DNA of 60,709 nt from an uncultured Ruminococcus sp. (GCA_900539835.1 UQDR01000014.1:1-60709), one strand, 5' to 3'. Counted from the first letter of the stretch, positions 7,623-16,043 are shown. The notes: a model not told the origin generated them from the letters alone. Translations and numbers: made by a program.

Positions 7623-8537
7623 GTGGAGTATATTTTAAGCACCGATTCGTTAACCAAGCGATTTAAAAAGCATAAAGCTGTAAATGAAGTGAGCCTGCAT
7701 ATTAAGAAAGGTGATATTTATGGCTTTATAGGAAGAAATGGAGCGGGTAAAACAACTTTTTTAAAGATGATTTGTGGACTTTCCAAACCAACATCGGGAA
7801 GCTTTAAGCTTTTCGGAAAAAGCGGACATGAAAGAGATCTTCAATTTTCCCGTATAGGAGCACTTATTGAAGCGCCGGGATTTTATCCGAAAATGACAGC
7901 CTTCAATAATCTAAAGTTGAAGTGCATATGTGCCGGAATCAACGATGACGAACACATAAAAGATCTTTTGGAGCTTGTGGGATTAAGCAATGTTGGAAAG
8001 AAAAAGGTTAAGGATTTTTCTCTCGGTATGAAACAGCGTCTTGGAATAGCCCTTGCATTAGTGGGAAATCCGGAATTTTTGGTTCTTGATGAACCTATAA
8101 ACGGTCTTGATCCTCAGGGAATTGCCGAGGTCAGGGATATAATTTTAAAGCTTAATCGTGAAAAACAAATGACTATTATTATTTCAAGTCATATTCTTGA
8201 GGAGCTATCAAAAATTGCAACCAATTACGGTATAATAAATGACGGAAGGCTTATCCAAGAGCTTACAAGAGATGAGCTGTTTGCCAAAACTAAGGAACAT
8301 ATAGAGGTTAAGGTAAACGATTCAAAAACCGCTTTGCAGATACTTAAAGATAAAGGCGTTAATGATATTCAATTGTCAGGCGAACATACTTTGGTTATAA
8401 ACGATATGTCGGTTAATACGGGAGATATTGTTATAATTCTTACACAGAATGGTATTAATGTGGAGGGAATCAGCAATAAGAATGATTCTCTTGAGGATTA
8501 TTTTCTTAGTCTTACAGGGGGGATGTCAAATGGTTAA
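7623..8537 (+). CDS. ABC transporter ATPase, bacitracin/lantibiotic-export type (BcrA-like)
   Basis: 304 aa from a GTG behind AAAGGAG; an ATG 27 bases upstream has no binding site. The ATPase domain has Walker A GRNGAGKTT, signature SLGMKQR, Walker B FLVLDEP and a switch His in IIISSHILEEL. A C-terminal extension of about 90 residues is typical of BcrA-like proteins. Its last 8 bases overlap the permease gene, so the two form a translationally coupled exporter. The substrate is unknown. Immunity to, or export of, a peptide or lipid-like antibiotic is an inference from the family. Confidence 0.88.
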   Translation: MEYILSTDSLTKRFKKHKAVNEVSLHIKKGDIYGFIGRNGAGKTTFLKMICGLSKPTSGSFKLFGKSGHERDLQFSRIGALIEAPGFYPKMTAFNNLKLKCICAGINDDEHIKDLLELVGLSNVGKKKVKDFSLGMKQRLGIALALVGNPEFLVLDEPINGLDPQGIAEVRDIILKLNREKQMTIIISSHILEELSKIATNYGIINDGRLIQELTRDELFAKTKEHIEVKVNDSKTALQILKDKGVNDIQLSGEHTLVINDMSVNTGDIVIILTQNGINVEGISNKNDSLEDYFLSLTGGMSNG

Positions 8538-9378
8538 TATTATAAAAATGGATTTATATCGAATCTCCAAATCAACCTTTGCTTATGTTTTAATCATCGT
8601 GGCAGCGGCGTATTTGCTCATAGGCGCAAAAATGACACAGTATACTTTTGAAAAAATTGAAGAAAATACTGATGCATATATTCAGTTTATGGAGGAATCG
8701 CCTGAAGAAGCTGAAGATTTAGGTGAAAACATCCTCTACGCTTTAGGTATTAAGGATTTTAGATTTGTCGATTACGTCAATACGGTTCTAAACACTGACT
8801 TATTGGTTTTTATTGTGATTTTTGCAGCTATATTTGTTAATGCTCAGAATAAGCATGGATATATAAAATCGATTTCTCAGCTTGCACCTAAAAGAGGTCG
8901 ATTCGCCATATCTAATGGGATGGCAGTTACTATTTTTACTCTGATATTTTATATACTGATTTTCCTTGTTTCGATGGTGGGATTTGCAATATTTTTTAAA
9001 GATCTGTCCTTTGAGGGCTTTTCAGAGTATATAGGAGTTTTTCTTTTAAAGCTGCTATTATTCATAGCTTTTGGAATAATGGTTTCAATGTTTGCAACTG
9101 TAATGAAAAGCACAGGACTTAGTATGACCGTTGGTATTTTATGTTCTGTTAGCTTGACGTCAATTTTATTCTCACTGATAGATTTGATGCTTCATAATTT
9201 GTTTGGGGTTTCAGAGAAATTTTCAATAATCGACTATACTATCACTCAGAACATTTATCATATGAATTCTCAAGTCGGCAGCGATGATATGATCAGAGCA
9301 GGTGTTGTAGGAACAGCGTTCATAGTATTTTCAATGGTAATTTCTATTGCTGTTATGAATAGAAGAGATGTAAAATGA
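8530..9378 (+). CDS. ABC transporter permease (ABC-2, BcrB-like)
   Basis: 282 aa. The start is the ATG overlapping the end of the ATPase gene, with GGGGGG upstream. Six membrane helices are visible: one near the N-terminus (FAYVLIIVAAAYLLIG), then a long extracellular loop (about 40-95) and five helices up to the C-terminus. This is the usual layout of ABC-2 permeases paired with BcrA-like ATPases. A terminator follows directly. Confidence 0.85.
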   Translation: MVNIIKMDLYRISKSTFAYVLIIVAAAYLLIGAKMTQYTFEKIEENTDAYIQFMEESPEEAEDLGENILYALGIKDFRFVDYVNTVLNTDLLVFIVIFAAIFVNAQNKHGYIKSISQLAPKRGRFAISNGMAVTIFTLIFYILIFLVSMVGFAIFFKDLSFEGFSEYIGVFLLKLLLFIAFGIMVSMFATVMKSTGLSMTVGILCSVSLTSILFSLIDLMLHNLFGVSEKFSIIDYTITQNIYHMNSQVGSDDMIRAGVVGTAFIVFSMVISIAVMNRRDVK

Positions 9379-9386
9379 TTAAAGAT

Positions 9387-9420
9387 AACGTACAAAGCCA
9401 TTAGGTTTTGTACGTTTTTT
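9387..9420 (+). terminator. Rho-independent terminator of the ABC operon
   Basis: Stem AACGTACAAA/TTTGTACGTT with a 10-base loop, followed by TTTTATTT, 8 bases past the permease stop. Confidence 0.85.
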
Positions 9421-9501
9421 ATTTAAAACATTTTTAAGCGTATCATAAGAGTGTAATTTAGTTGCCTGTGGGTATAATAATAGCATATCTTTTCTTTTGA
9501 T

Positions 9502-9530
9502 TTGACAAAACATTCATGGTCTGATATAAT
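9502..9530 (+). promoter_or_regulatory. Sigma-A promoter of the DUF3793-flavodoxin operon
   Basis: TTGACA, 17 bases, TATAAT, both perfect. The start of transcription would fall inside the first palindrome at 9536-9549, giving a 5' UTR of about 130 bases. Confidence 0.85.
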
Positions 9531-9535
9531 ATATA

Positions 9536-9549
9536 TTAGCATATGCTAA
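9536..9549 (+). promoter_or_regulatory. Palindromic operator 1 (TTAGCATATGCTAA)
   Basis: A perfect 14-bp palindrome just after the -10 box. The TTAG...CTAA form resembles sites of DtxR/IdeR-type metalloregulators, and flavodoxin is a classic iron-starvation product. The regulator itself is not in the window, so its identity is inferred. Confidence 0.6.
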
Positions 9550-9635
9550 CTAAGAGGAATTGGCGCAGCCAAGAGATTAAATACTGATAAATCCATTGAA
9601 AATTGAAGCGTTCAACGCCTAATTATTATAGCATA

Positions 9636-9655
9636 TAGTTAGCTATAGCTAACTA
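9636..9655 (+). promoter_or_regulatory. Palindromic operator 2 (TAGTTAGCTA/TAGCTAACTA)
   Basis: A perfect 20-bp palindrome that shares the TTAGC...GCTAA arms with operator 1. It ends just before the ribosome binding site GGAGG of the DUF3793 gene. As RNA it can also form a hairpin next to that site, so it could act at either level. Confidence 0.6.
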
Positions 9656-9668
9656 ACGGAGGCGAAAA

Positions 9669-10220
9669 ATGTTAGAGAAACAACTTATAATATATTGCTC
9701 TCCCACCCTTGCCGGACTTAAATCTGCCAGCCTTTTCAGTATTATTTTTAATGATGATACGCAGAAGAAACAAGCGGAGGAAGAATTTAACCGCAAGTTT
9801 GCAAGAAAGGGCTTGTCGCTTAAATGGCTGGGGGTTAAAAACGGAAGGACTCTGGTATATGTATATCGAAAAAGAAAGCTTTATGCTGAGCTTAAGGCTA
9901 AAGCGTCAGAATCTTTTTTGCTGCAATACGGTTACGACACTTCAAATCTTGAAGCATGTCTTGAAAGGCTAAAGGAGCGTATTGCTCAGTGCGAGGAATT
10001 TCCTCATGAAATTGGTATGTTTCTTGGATATCCCTTGGAGGACGTAAGGGGATTTATAGAAAATAAAGGCAAGAATTATTATTTTTCCGGACATTGGAAA
10101 ATATATGCCAATGAGAAAAATACGCTAAGATTATTTGATAAGTATACTCATTGCACAAATGTTTATACAAAGCTTTATGAAAATGGGCGCCCTATTGAAA
10201 AACTGGCAGTGAGAAGTTAA
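9669..10220 (+). CDS. DUF3793 family protein
   Basis: 183 aa, complete, behind ACGGAGGCG. It matches the DUF3793 family of clostridial proteins by its N-terminal segment (LIIYCSPTLAGLKSASLF), the middle (LVYVYRKRKL) and EFPHEIGMFLGYPLEDVRGFIENKGKNY read in shorter parts. Its biochemical function is unknown. Genes of this family often sit beside a flavodoxin gene, as here with 58 bases between, suggesting a role in the same redox or iron-limitation response. No signal peptide or membrane segment is present. Confidence 0.85.
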   Translation: MLEKQLIIYCSPTLAGLKSASLFSIIFNDDTQKKQAEEEFNRKFARKGLSLKWLGVKNGRTLVYVYRKRKLYAELKAKASESFLLQYGYDTSNLEACLERLKERIAQCEEFPHEIGMFLGYPLEDVRGFIENKGKNYYFSGHWKIYANEKNTLRLFDKYTHCTNVYTKLYENGRPIEKLAVRS

Positions 10221-10278
10221 TTTGATAGTTTCGGCATGAGCCGTTACATAATATATTAAATATGAAAGGAAGATATTT

Positions 10279-10704
10279 ATGAGTAAGATTGCAGTAGTTT
10301 ACTGGAGCGGAACGGGCAATACAGAGGCAATGGCAAATGCTGTTGATGAGGGAGCAAAGTCAACAGGAGCGGAGGTTTCAGTTTTGACAGCCGGAGAGTT
10401 TTCAGCGGATATGGCAGATAACTTTACGGCAATAGCGTTCGGATGTCCGTCAATGGGTTCGGAACAGCTTGAGGACAGTGAATTTGAGCCTATGTTTGAT
10501 GCTGTTTCAACAAAGTTAAAAGGAAAAACAATTGGTCTTTTCGGTTCATACGGCTGGGGTGACGGTGAATGGATGAGAAACTGGGCAGAGCAGTGTTCAG
10601 GACTTGGCTGCATAATGCCAACCGATTTTGTTATTTGCAATGAGGCTCCGGATGACGATGCGATAAAAGCCTGCAAGGCATTGGGCGAAGCGCTAAGTAA
10701 GTAG
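10279..10704 (+). CDS. Flavodoxin (short-chain)
   Basis: 141 aa. The FMN phosphate-binding loop SGTGNTEAMA is at residues 10-19, followed by the aromatic loops SMGSEQLED and GSYGWGDGEWMRNW that flank the isoalloxazine ring. Flavodoxins carry electrons in place of ferredoxin when iron is short. It is the second gene of the DUF3793 operon and has its own binding site (GAAAGGAAG). The shared palindromic operators upstream suggest metal-dependent control. Confidence 0.95.
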   Translation: MSKIAVVYWSGTGNTEAMANAVDEGAKSTGAEVSVLTAGEFSADMADNFTAIAFGCPSMGSEQLEDSEFEPMFDAVSTKLKGKTIGLFGSYGWGDGEWMRNWAEQCSGLGCIMPTDFVICNEAPDDDAIKACKALGEALSK

Positions 10705-10729
10705 AAAACAACAATTCAATATACATAAA

Positions 10730-10766
10730 AACCGACATAAATCACTGAAAATGGTTTATGTCGGTT
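10730..10766. terminator. Hairpin after flavodoxin
   Basis: A perfect 12-bp stem AACCGACATAAA/TTTATGTCGGTT with a 13-base loop, but only a weak T-run. It probably ends the flavodoxin transcript. Confidence 0.6.
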
Positions 10767-10820
10767 AAATTGTTATTAGATACGGGCGGTTAATATTTTA
10801 TCAAAAATATAATTACCTAA

Positions 10821-11489
10821 TTAATCTTTGTTTGTAGTTTCTTTCGGATCTATATTCAGGACTTTACCTGGGTAACGTCTGCGATACTCTTTAATATAGT
10901 ACTTTTCTCTATTGCGTATATTATCTGATTTTGAAACGACTTCAAGAATTTCAAATTTATAATCTTCTATATAGTCAATAGGGAAATTTTTTGATCCTAA
11001 ATGATCATCCCATCGCTTAGTTGGTTTACAATGAGTTTCACCAATATATAATTCACCTGTTGATTTCTTTGTTATTATATATACAAAGCCAGAAATAGTA
11101 TTCATAAACTCTGTTACCTTTTTATTATCTTTTGCTTTTTCTGTTTTTTCAAATTCTTTTATAATGTTAGAAACCTTTCTACCGGTTATTCCTAAACGCT
11201 TACCTATATAATCTCTCATATGATCTTTTGGCATTTTTTCTATAAAAACCAAATTAACATACACTTTTCTTATTAATAAAATTTGATCATAAAGTTCTCT
11301 ATGAGTTTGTCTGGGTCGCCAATTAATATTTACTGGGGAATTTGTCTTGACGTTTCTGTTCCAACTATCTTGTTTTGACCAATTATATACTGTTGCATAA
11401 CTGATTTTAAGTTTATTAGCAATTTCTGATATGGTCAACCCTTCATTATAAAGGTTATAGGCTTTTTGTCTTATTTTTTTATTATACAT
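10821..11489 (-). CDS. HTH protein with C-terminal GIY-YIG nuclease domain
   Basis: 222 aa. Residues 1-50 form a helix-turn-helix of the phage/transposase type (GLTISEIANKLKISYATVYNW). A linker follows, then a GIY-YIG domain at about 125-222: FVYIITKKSTGELYIGETH, KRWDDHL and a conserved Glu in REKYYIKEYRRR. GIY-YIG domains cut DNA and occur in homing endonucleases and phage nucleases. The gene is AT-rich and stands in a long AT-rich spacer, so recent acquisition is likely. No intron, intein or split gene is visible beside it. The natural target is unknown. Confidence 0.75.
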   Translation of the reverse strand: MYNKKIRQKAYNLYNEGLTISEIANKLKISYATVYNWSKQDSWNRNVKTNSPVNINWRPRQTHRELYDQILLIRKVYVNLVFIEKMPKDHMRDYIGKRLGITGRKVSNIIKEFEKTEKAKDNKKVTEFMNTISGFVYIITKKSTGELYIGETHCKPTKRWDDHLGSKNFPIDYIEDYKFEILEVVSKSDNIRNREKYYIKEYRRRYPGKVLNIDPKETTNKD

Positions 11490-11826
11490 ATTAAATCTCC
11501 TTTTAATTTTTCTTTATGTAAATATATAATTCAGTTAATTTAATATATAAACTAACCGTTATATAAATATAATATCAAAAACAGTAAGGCTGTGCAATTG
11601 TTTTAAAAATTTAGTAGTTATAAACAAATTTTCATATTGATACACAAGTGTTTCTATTAACTTCATATATTGAAAATATTTTATATTAATGCTATAATTA
11701 TTAATGTCGTTTAGTACGTGGATTAAAAATGTTTTTATTATTTTCTTGTTTTACATGTGAATTGAAAATGTTATTATTTTATCTTTTTATATGTGGATTT
11801 AAAAGGTTATTTTAATATATTTGCCA
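11490..11826. other. AT-rich spacer with imperfect tandem repeat
   Basis: No convincing gene. At 11715-11826 a unit of about 36-37 bases is repeated three times (starts at 11715, 11752 and 11788). Each copy begins TA(C/T)ATGTG-GATT-like and continues AAAA(A/T)G, then T-rich sequence. The region is more AT-rich than its surroundings, as is the GIY-YIG gene beside it. Confidence 0.5.
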
Positions 11827-11827
11827 A

Positions 11828-11871
11828 TAAAAAAGTGATTACTATATTTTAGTATAGCAATCACTTTTTTT
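11828..11871. terminator. Bidirectional terminator downstream of yebC
   Basis: Stem AAAAAAGTGATT/AATCACTTTTTT extended by ACTATA/TATAGC with one mismatch. A run of T follows on both strands. It lies about 70 bases beyond the yebC stop. Confidence 0.75.
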
Positions 11872-11940
11872 ATTTAAATATTTCTAACTTTGATTTAAGA
11901 CAAAACTAAAACTATATTGACGATATTCCCCTATACAGTA

Positions 11941-12675
11941 TTAATTCTCCTCAGGCATCTCCCAGTTATGATATACGTTCTGTACATCATCATTATCCTC
12001 AAGAGTGTCAAGAAGCAGATTCATCTTCTTGATTGCCTCTTCGTCCTCAAGCTTGGTGTAGTTTGACGGTACCTTTTCAGCCTCAGCAGAAATTACCTTG
12101 TAACCTAAACCTGCCAAAGCTTCTGATACAGCGGAAACATTGTTAGGACCGCATGTGATCTCAATTACTTCGTCCTCAATGCTGAAATCATCAGCACCTG
12201 CTTCAAAACAATCCTCCATGATCTTGTCCTCGTCAGCTCCGTTGTTTTCAATTACAACAGTTCCCTGATCTGAGAACATAAATGATACACAGCCCGATGT
12301 ACCGAGATTTCCGCCGAACTTGTCAAAATAGTGACGAACATCACCGGCAGTTCTGTTCTTGTTGTCTGTAAGACATTCAACAATAACCGCAACGCCGCAA
12401 GGACCGTATCCCTCATAAATCATTGTTTCATAGTTGTTCTTGTCACCGTCACCGGCAGCTTTCTTGATAATTCTTTCAATGTTATCGTTAGGCACATTGT
12501 TTGCCTTAGCCTTAGCAATCAGATCTCTGAGCTTTGCATTGTTGTTCGGATCAGGTCCGCCCTCTTTAACTACAACTGACATCTCTCTGCCGATTTTAGT
12601 AAAAATCTTAGCTCTCGCGCTGTCTGTTGCTTCCTTCTTTCTTTTTATGTTTGCCCATTTTGAATGTCCTGACAT
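11941..12675 (-). CDS. yebC: YebC/PmpR family protein
   Basis: 244 aa, full length, starting MSGHSKWANIKRKKEATD, the family hallmark, with binding site AGGAG. YebC-family proteins act as transcriptional regulators, and some members relieve ribosome stalling at proline-rich stretches; which applies here cannot be told from sequence. It lies downstream of mrnC (74 bases) and obg on the same strand, so it probably belongs to that operon. The terminator at 11828-11871 ends the unit. Confidence 0.93.
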   Translation of the reverse strand: MSGHSKWANIKRKKEATDSARAKIFTKIGREMSVVVKEGGPDPNNNAKLRDLIAKAKANNVPNDNIERIIKKAAGDGDKNNYETMIYEGYGPCGVAVIVECLTDNKNRTAGDVRHYFDKFGGNLGTSGCVSFMFSDQGTVVIENNGADEDKIMEDCFEAGADDFSIEDEVIEITCGPNNVSAVSEALAGLGYKVISAEAEKVPSNYTKLEDEEAIKKMNLLLDTLEDNDDVQNVYHNWEMPEEN

Positions 12676-12749
12676 ATCTGTTCAACTCCTCATAAAAATT
12701 TATATGCCTGAATTATTTTATTGTATTACATCAGTATTAAATCTGATAA

Positions 12750-13166
12750 TTATAAACTATTATCCTTGCCTGTGCCGTCTTCATTAAGCTCCCAGATGAA
12801 TTCAAAAAGCTCATCAATTCTTTCATGCTGTTCAGTAAGAAAAAGATATCCGAATAAACATTCCAAACCCGTCGCACTTCTGTATTCAGCAACCGTCGAG
12901 TGCTTTGGTGCGGAAACTCCGCTTGCATTTCTTCCACGCCTTAGAATATCCTGTTCTTCTTCGGAAAGTAATTCTCTTTCGGCCAGCATATTAACTGCCG
13001 CCGCCTGATATTCAGCACATACCCTCTGAGTGGTCAGCTTGTGAAGTGAGTTTACAGGCCTGTTAGCCGATAATATCAGCTTCTTTCTGACAAGCTGTTC
13101 ATAAACTGAGTCACCCATAAAAGCTAAAGTCAAAGGCGAATATTGCATTGCTTCTCGTCTGTCCAT
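12750..13166 (-). CDS. mrnC: Mini-ribonuclease III
   Basis: 138 aa. It is a dimeric RNase III catalytic domain without dsRNA-binding domain and matures the ends of 23S rRNA in Firmicutes. Family motifs are PLTLAFMGDSVYE with catalytic Asp, NSLHKLTTQRVCAEYQA, and RRGRNA...HSTVAEYRSATGLECLFGYL with the second acidic site. It lies between obg and yebC on the same strand, which fits a ribosome-biogenesis operon. Confidence 0.94.
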   Translation of the reverse strand: MDRREAMQYSPLTLAFMGDSVYEQLVRKKLILSANRPVNSLHKLTTQRVCAEYQAAAVNMLAERELLSEEEQDILRRGRNASGVSAPKHSTVAEYRSATGLECLFGYLFLTEQHERIDELFEFIWELNEDGTGKDNSL

Positions 13167-13221
13167 AGTCTCACCACAATTGTTATGAATTTTTGTCTTT
13201 GGCTTGAATTTGTTTTTTCAA

Positions 13222-14499
13222 TTATCTTATATAATCAAATTCAAAATCAAATATTGAAACGGTATCTCCCTCATTAATACCCATTTCCTCCAGCTTGTCA
13301 ATAATGCCGCTGCTGCGGAGTACACGCTGAAAATATTGAAGCGACGAGTAGTCATCCATATTTACTGACCTCAGAATATCCCAAAGCCAGTCTGCTTCTA
13401 CAAAATAAATACCGTCTTCTACTGTGACGTTGAAATCTCTGTTTGTGAGCAGTTTTTCATCCAGCTCTTGCTGAGTGAGAGGCTGAGCCTCAAATTCTTT
13501 TACTGGAGGAAGGTCTTTTAGCTTGTCCCATATTCCGTAAACTAAATCCTGTGTGCCGATCGTTGTTGCTGCCGAGATTTCAAAGAAAACTAATCCCTTG
13601 TTTTCAATGTATTCACGGAACTCCGCAACTTGTTCGGGTGTAGCCATGTCAGATTTGTTTGCAGCAACAATCTGAGGCGCTTGTGCAAGCTCCTCCGAGA
13701 AGTTTGCAAGCTCTTTGTTGATAGCTTCAAAATCCTCAATAGGATCTCGACCCTCAATGCCTGAAACATCCACAACGTGAACAATAAGCCTGCATCTTTC
13801 CACATGACGTAAAAATTCGTGTCCAAGTCCGATTCCTTCACTTGCACCCTCAATGAGTCCGGGAATATCCGCCATAACAAAAGACTTTCCGTCTTCTATT
13901 TTAACAACGCCCAGAACAGGAGTCAGGGTGGTAAAATGATAATTTGCGATTTTAGGCTTTGCCGCTGAAACAACGGATATAAGAGTTGACTTTCCGACAT
14001 TGGGAAAGCCAACCAAGCCTACGTCTGCTATAAGCTTAAGTTCAAGAGTAACGTTATATTCATCGCCCCTGAAACCTGGCTTTGCAAATCGTGGGATCTG
14101 TCTTGTGGGAGTAGCAAAATGTGCATTGCCCCTTCCGCCTTTTCCGCCTTTGCATATAACAACAGGCTCACTGCCCGAAAGGTCAGCAAGAATCCTTCCG
14201 CTTTCTGTCTCTCTTACGATCGTGCCCCTCGGTACGCTGATTATAAGATCAGGAGCGTTTCTGCCTGTACAGTTTTTTGATGAACCGTTTTGACCCTTTT
14301 GTGCAATGTATTTTCTTTTATATCTGAAGTCAATAAGATTTGAAATATTATCGTCTACCTTAAAAACTATGTCTCCGCCTTTTCCGCCGTCACCGCCGTC
14401 GGGACCACCGGAGGCTATATATTTTTCACGGTGAAAAGAAACGCAGCCGTCACCGCCGTCACCTGCTTTTATATAAATACCCGCCTGATCGACAAACAT
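13222..14499 (-). CDS. obg: GTPase Obg
   Basis: 425 aa from MFVDQAGIYIKAGDGG; an ATG four codons upstream abuts the GGAAAGGA site with no spacing and is less likely. Domains in order: Gly-rich OBG fold (1-158), GTPase (159-330) with P-loop GFPNVGKS, DIPGLIEGA and NKSD, and a C-terminal OCT domain (about 345-425, ending SIFDFEFDYIR). Obg binds the 50S subunit and acts in ribosome assembly; in Bacillus it is also needed for the start of sporulation. It follows rpmA as in most Firmicutes, but a terminator lies between the two. Confidence 0.95.
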   Translation of the reverse strand: MFVDQAGIYIKAGDGGDGCVSFHREKYIASGGPDGGDGGKGGDIVFKVDDNISNLIDFRYKRKYIAQKGQNGSSKNCTGRNAPDLIISVPRGTIVRETESGRILADLSGSEPVVICKGGKGGRGNAHFATPTRQIPRFAKPGFRGDEYNVTLELKLIADVGLVGFPNVGKSTLISVVSAAKPKIANYHFTTLTPVLGVVKIEDGKSFVMADIPGLIEGASEGIGLGHEFLRHVERCRLIVHVVDVSGIEGRDPIEDFEAINKELANFSEELAQAPQIVAANKSDMATPEQVAEFREYIENKGLVFFEISAATTIGTQDLVYGIWDKLKDLPPVKEFEAQPLTQQELDEKLLTNRDFNVTVEDGIYFVEADWLWDILRSVNMDDYSSLQYFQRVLRSSGIIDKLEEMGINEGDTVSIFDFEFDYIR

Positions 14500-14536
14500 C
14501 TCACTGCCCATTCCTTTCCGGTCAAGTTAAGGTGCA

Positions 14537-14572
14537 ATTTCGGCGTTGCTAAAAGTGTCTAAGCGCCGAAAT
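14537..14572 (-). other. Hairpin in the obg leader
   Basis: A perfect 9-bp stem ATTTCGGCG/CGCCGAAAT with an 18-base loop, about 38 bases before the obg start and without T-run. Its role is unknown. The obg promoter could not be located with confidence in the 170 bases upstream. Confidence 0.4.
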
Positions 14573-14671
14573 CCACAGCCATTATTATCAAATCATTTAC
14601 TTCTGCTTCATTTTTAATTAATATAACCAATCATTTTTAAGATACTATTTTATCTTTAATATTTTAAAGTC

Positions 14672-14702
14672 AAAAAAACCCTAAGCCCATGGCTCAGGGT
14701 TT
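14672..14702 (-). terminator. Terminator after rpmA
   Basis: On the minus strand CCCTGAGCC pairs with GGCTTAGGG (one G-T pair), followed by TTTTTTT. It separates rplU-prp-rpmA from obg and would allow only partial read-through. Confidence 0.8.
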
Positions 14703-14715
14703 GTATGCTCAAAAA

Positions 14716-14997
14716 TTAAGCCTGTGGGTAAACAGATACCTTTTTGCGGTCTCTTCCCATTCTCTCAAATCTTACAACACCGTCTGCTGTAGCAAACAAA
14801 GTGTCGTCAGATCCACGGCCTACGTTCTCGCCCGGATGAATGTGAGTTCCTCTTTGGCGAACAAGAATGTTGCCTGAAAGAACAAACTGACCGTCAGCTC
14901 TCTTTACACCAAGTCTTTTTGCTTCGGAATCACGACCGTTCTTTGTTGAACCCATTCCCTTTTTATGAGCAAAAAACTGCATAGAAATTCTAATCAT
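14716..14997 (-). CDS. rpmA: Ribosomal protein L27 with cleavable N-terminus
   Basis: 93 aa. The start is the ATG behind GGAGGTG; the frame is open 12 codons further up without a binding site. The N-terminus MIRISMQFF precedes AHKKGMGSTKNGRDS. Firmicute L27 carries such a short leader, which the Prp protease removes after the two Phe; the exposed tail then reaches into the peptidyl-transferase centre. The gene for Prp lies 39 bases upstream. The rest (GNILVRQRGTHIHPGENVGRG) is standard L27. Confidence 0.96.
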   Translation of the reverse strand: MIRISMQFFAHKKGMGSTKNGRDSEAKRLGVKRADGQFVLSGNILVRQRGTHIHPGENVGRGSDDTLFATADGVVRFERMGRDRKKVSVYPQA

Positions 14998-15036
14998 TAC
15001 AATTACACCTCCGTCATGTAATCCTATAAGCAAAGC

Positions 15037-15357
15037 CTATTTTTCAATAACCTTTACTTTAATACAGCCCGTAAATTCATCAGAAAGAAAATACATATGC
15101 GTTAAAAGTCCCAAAAGAACCCTGTCGCCGTATTCATTTTCATCCGATACAAGCTTTAACAAAATTTCGTTTTCATCAACTACTACCTTAGCTTCAGCTT
15201 TGAAAGCTTCAGTAATAGTATTAGCCGCCATCATTACAGCCGACGATACACTCGCACAAGCAACATCCTGTCCAAACTCGCCGTAGCCTGCATGTCCCGT
15301 TACCCGAAACCCAAGCAGCTTGTCTTGTTTACTTTTGTAAAAATCCGCAGTTATCAT
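15037..15357 (-). CDS. prp: Ribosomal-processing cysteine protease Prp
   Basis: 106 aa. Prp cuts the N-terminal leader from L27. The catalytic His is in VTGHAGYGEFGQD and the catalytic Cys in VACASVSSAV, the two signatures of the YsxB/Prp family. It lies between rplU (2 bases away) and rpmA, the arrangement found in Firmicutes that have extended L27. It is probably translated by coupling with rplU. Confidence 0.95.
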   Translation of the reverse strand: MITADFYKSKQDKLLGFRVTGHAGYGEFGQDVACASVSSAVMMAANTITEAFKAEAKVVVDENEILLKLVSDENEYGDRVLLGLLTHMYFLSDEFTGCIKVKVIEK

Positions 15358-15359
15358 TC

Positions 15360-15671
15360 TTATGCGTTGATAGCTTCGATTTTAACCTGTGTATAAGGCT
15401 GTCTGTGACCCATTTTTCTCTTTTCGCCCTTCTTTGGCTTATAAGTGAAAACTGTGATCTTCTTAGCCTTGCCGTTCTTGAGAACCTTAGCTGATACTGT
15501 TGCACCCTCAACATATGGAGCACCAACGTTTACACTGCCGTCCTTTTCAACAACCATAACCTTGTCAAAAGTAACAGTCTCATCAGCTGCTGCGTTAAGC
15601 TTTTCAATGAAAACAACGTCGCCTTCATTAACCTGATACTGCTTTCCGCCTGTTTCAATTACTGCGTACAT
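15360..15671 (-). CDS. rplU: Ribosomal protein L21
   Basis: 103 aa from the ATG of MYAVIETGGKQYQV behind AGGTG; a GTG four codons upstream overlaps this site. The family signature KKGEKRKMGHRQPYTQVKI is near the C-terminus. It is the first gene of rplU-prp-rpmA, expressed from the promoter at 15768-15796 with a leader of about 90 bases. Confidence 0.96.
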   Translation of the reverse strand: MYAVIETGGKQYQVNEGDVVFIEKLNAAADETVTFDKVMVVEKDGSVNVGAPYVEGATVSAKVLKNGKAKKITVFTYKPKKGEKRKMGHRQPYTQVKIEAINA

Positions 15672-15762
15672 CTTTAAATGCACCTGCCTTTTTCATAAAC
15701 TCGCTGCTTTTCGGTGTATGTCCAAAAGGGCATAGCTTATCCTTAACCGACAGCATGCGGCT
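15672..15762 (-). promoter_or_regulatory. Leader of rplU, probable L21 leader
   Basis: A 5' UTR of about 90 bases. It contains GGATAAGCTATGCCCTTTTG and can fold into hairpins. Position and length fit the L21 leader known in Firmicutes, thought to bind L21. No covariance search was possible. Confidence 0.5.
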
Positions 15763-15767
15763 TATTT

Positions 15768-15796
15768 ATCATATCACAATTTTTATTCCAAGTCAA
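15768..15796 (-). promoter_or_regulatory. Sigma-A promoter of rplU-prp-rpmA
   Basis: On the minus strand: TTGACT, 17 bases, TATGAT. Confidence 0.78.
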
Positions 15797-15969
15797 GGAA
15801 ACTCCGTTACGGCACAAAATGTTTACAAAATGTTCACAATATGCTTTGAGGTGTTGTTTTTTCGTTTTTTGGAATAAAATTAAATAAAACTAATACAAAC
15901 TAATAATTTTATGAAGCTTTTTGTTATTTTTACCTTAAAAAAATATAAAAAAACGAAAAAAATCTAAAG

Positions 15970-15998
15970 TTGACAAAAGCCGCTTTTTGGACTATCAT
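15970..15998 (+). promoter_or_regulatory. Sigma-A promoter of glpK
   Basis: TTGACA, 17 bases, TATCAT, about 45 bases before the glpK start. The AT-rich stretch upstream (15800-15960) holds no other recognisable signal. Confidence 0.75.
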
Positions 15999-16043
15999 AA
16001 ACTTAGAAACAGTCTTTAAATAATAAGCTGAGGAGGCGTCTAT

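Noticed and set aside
10821..11489. Group I intron or intein homing endonuclease
   Set aside because: No intron core, no split host gene and no intein splicing motifs around the gene.
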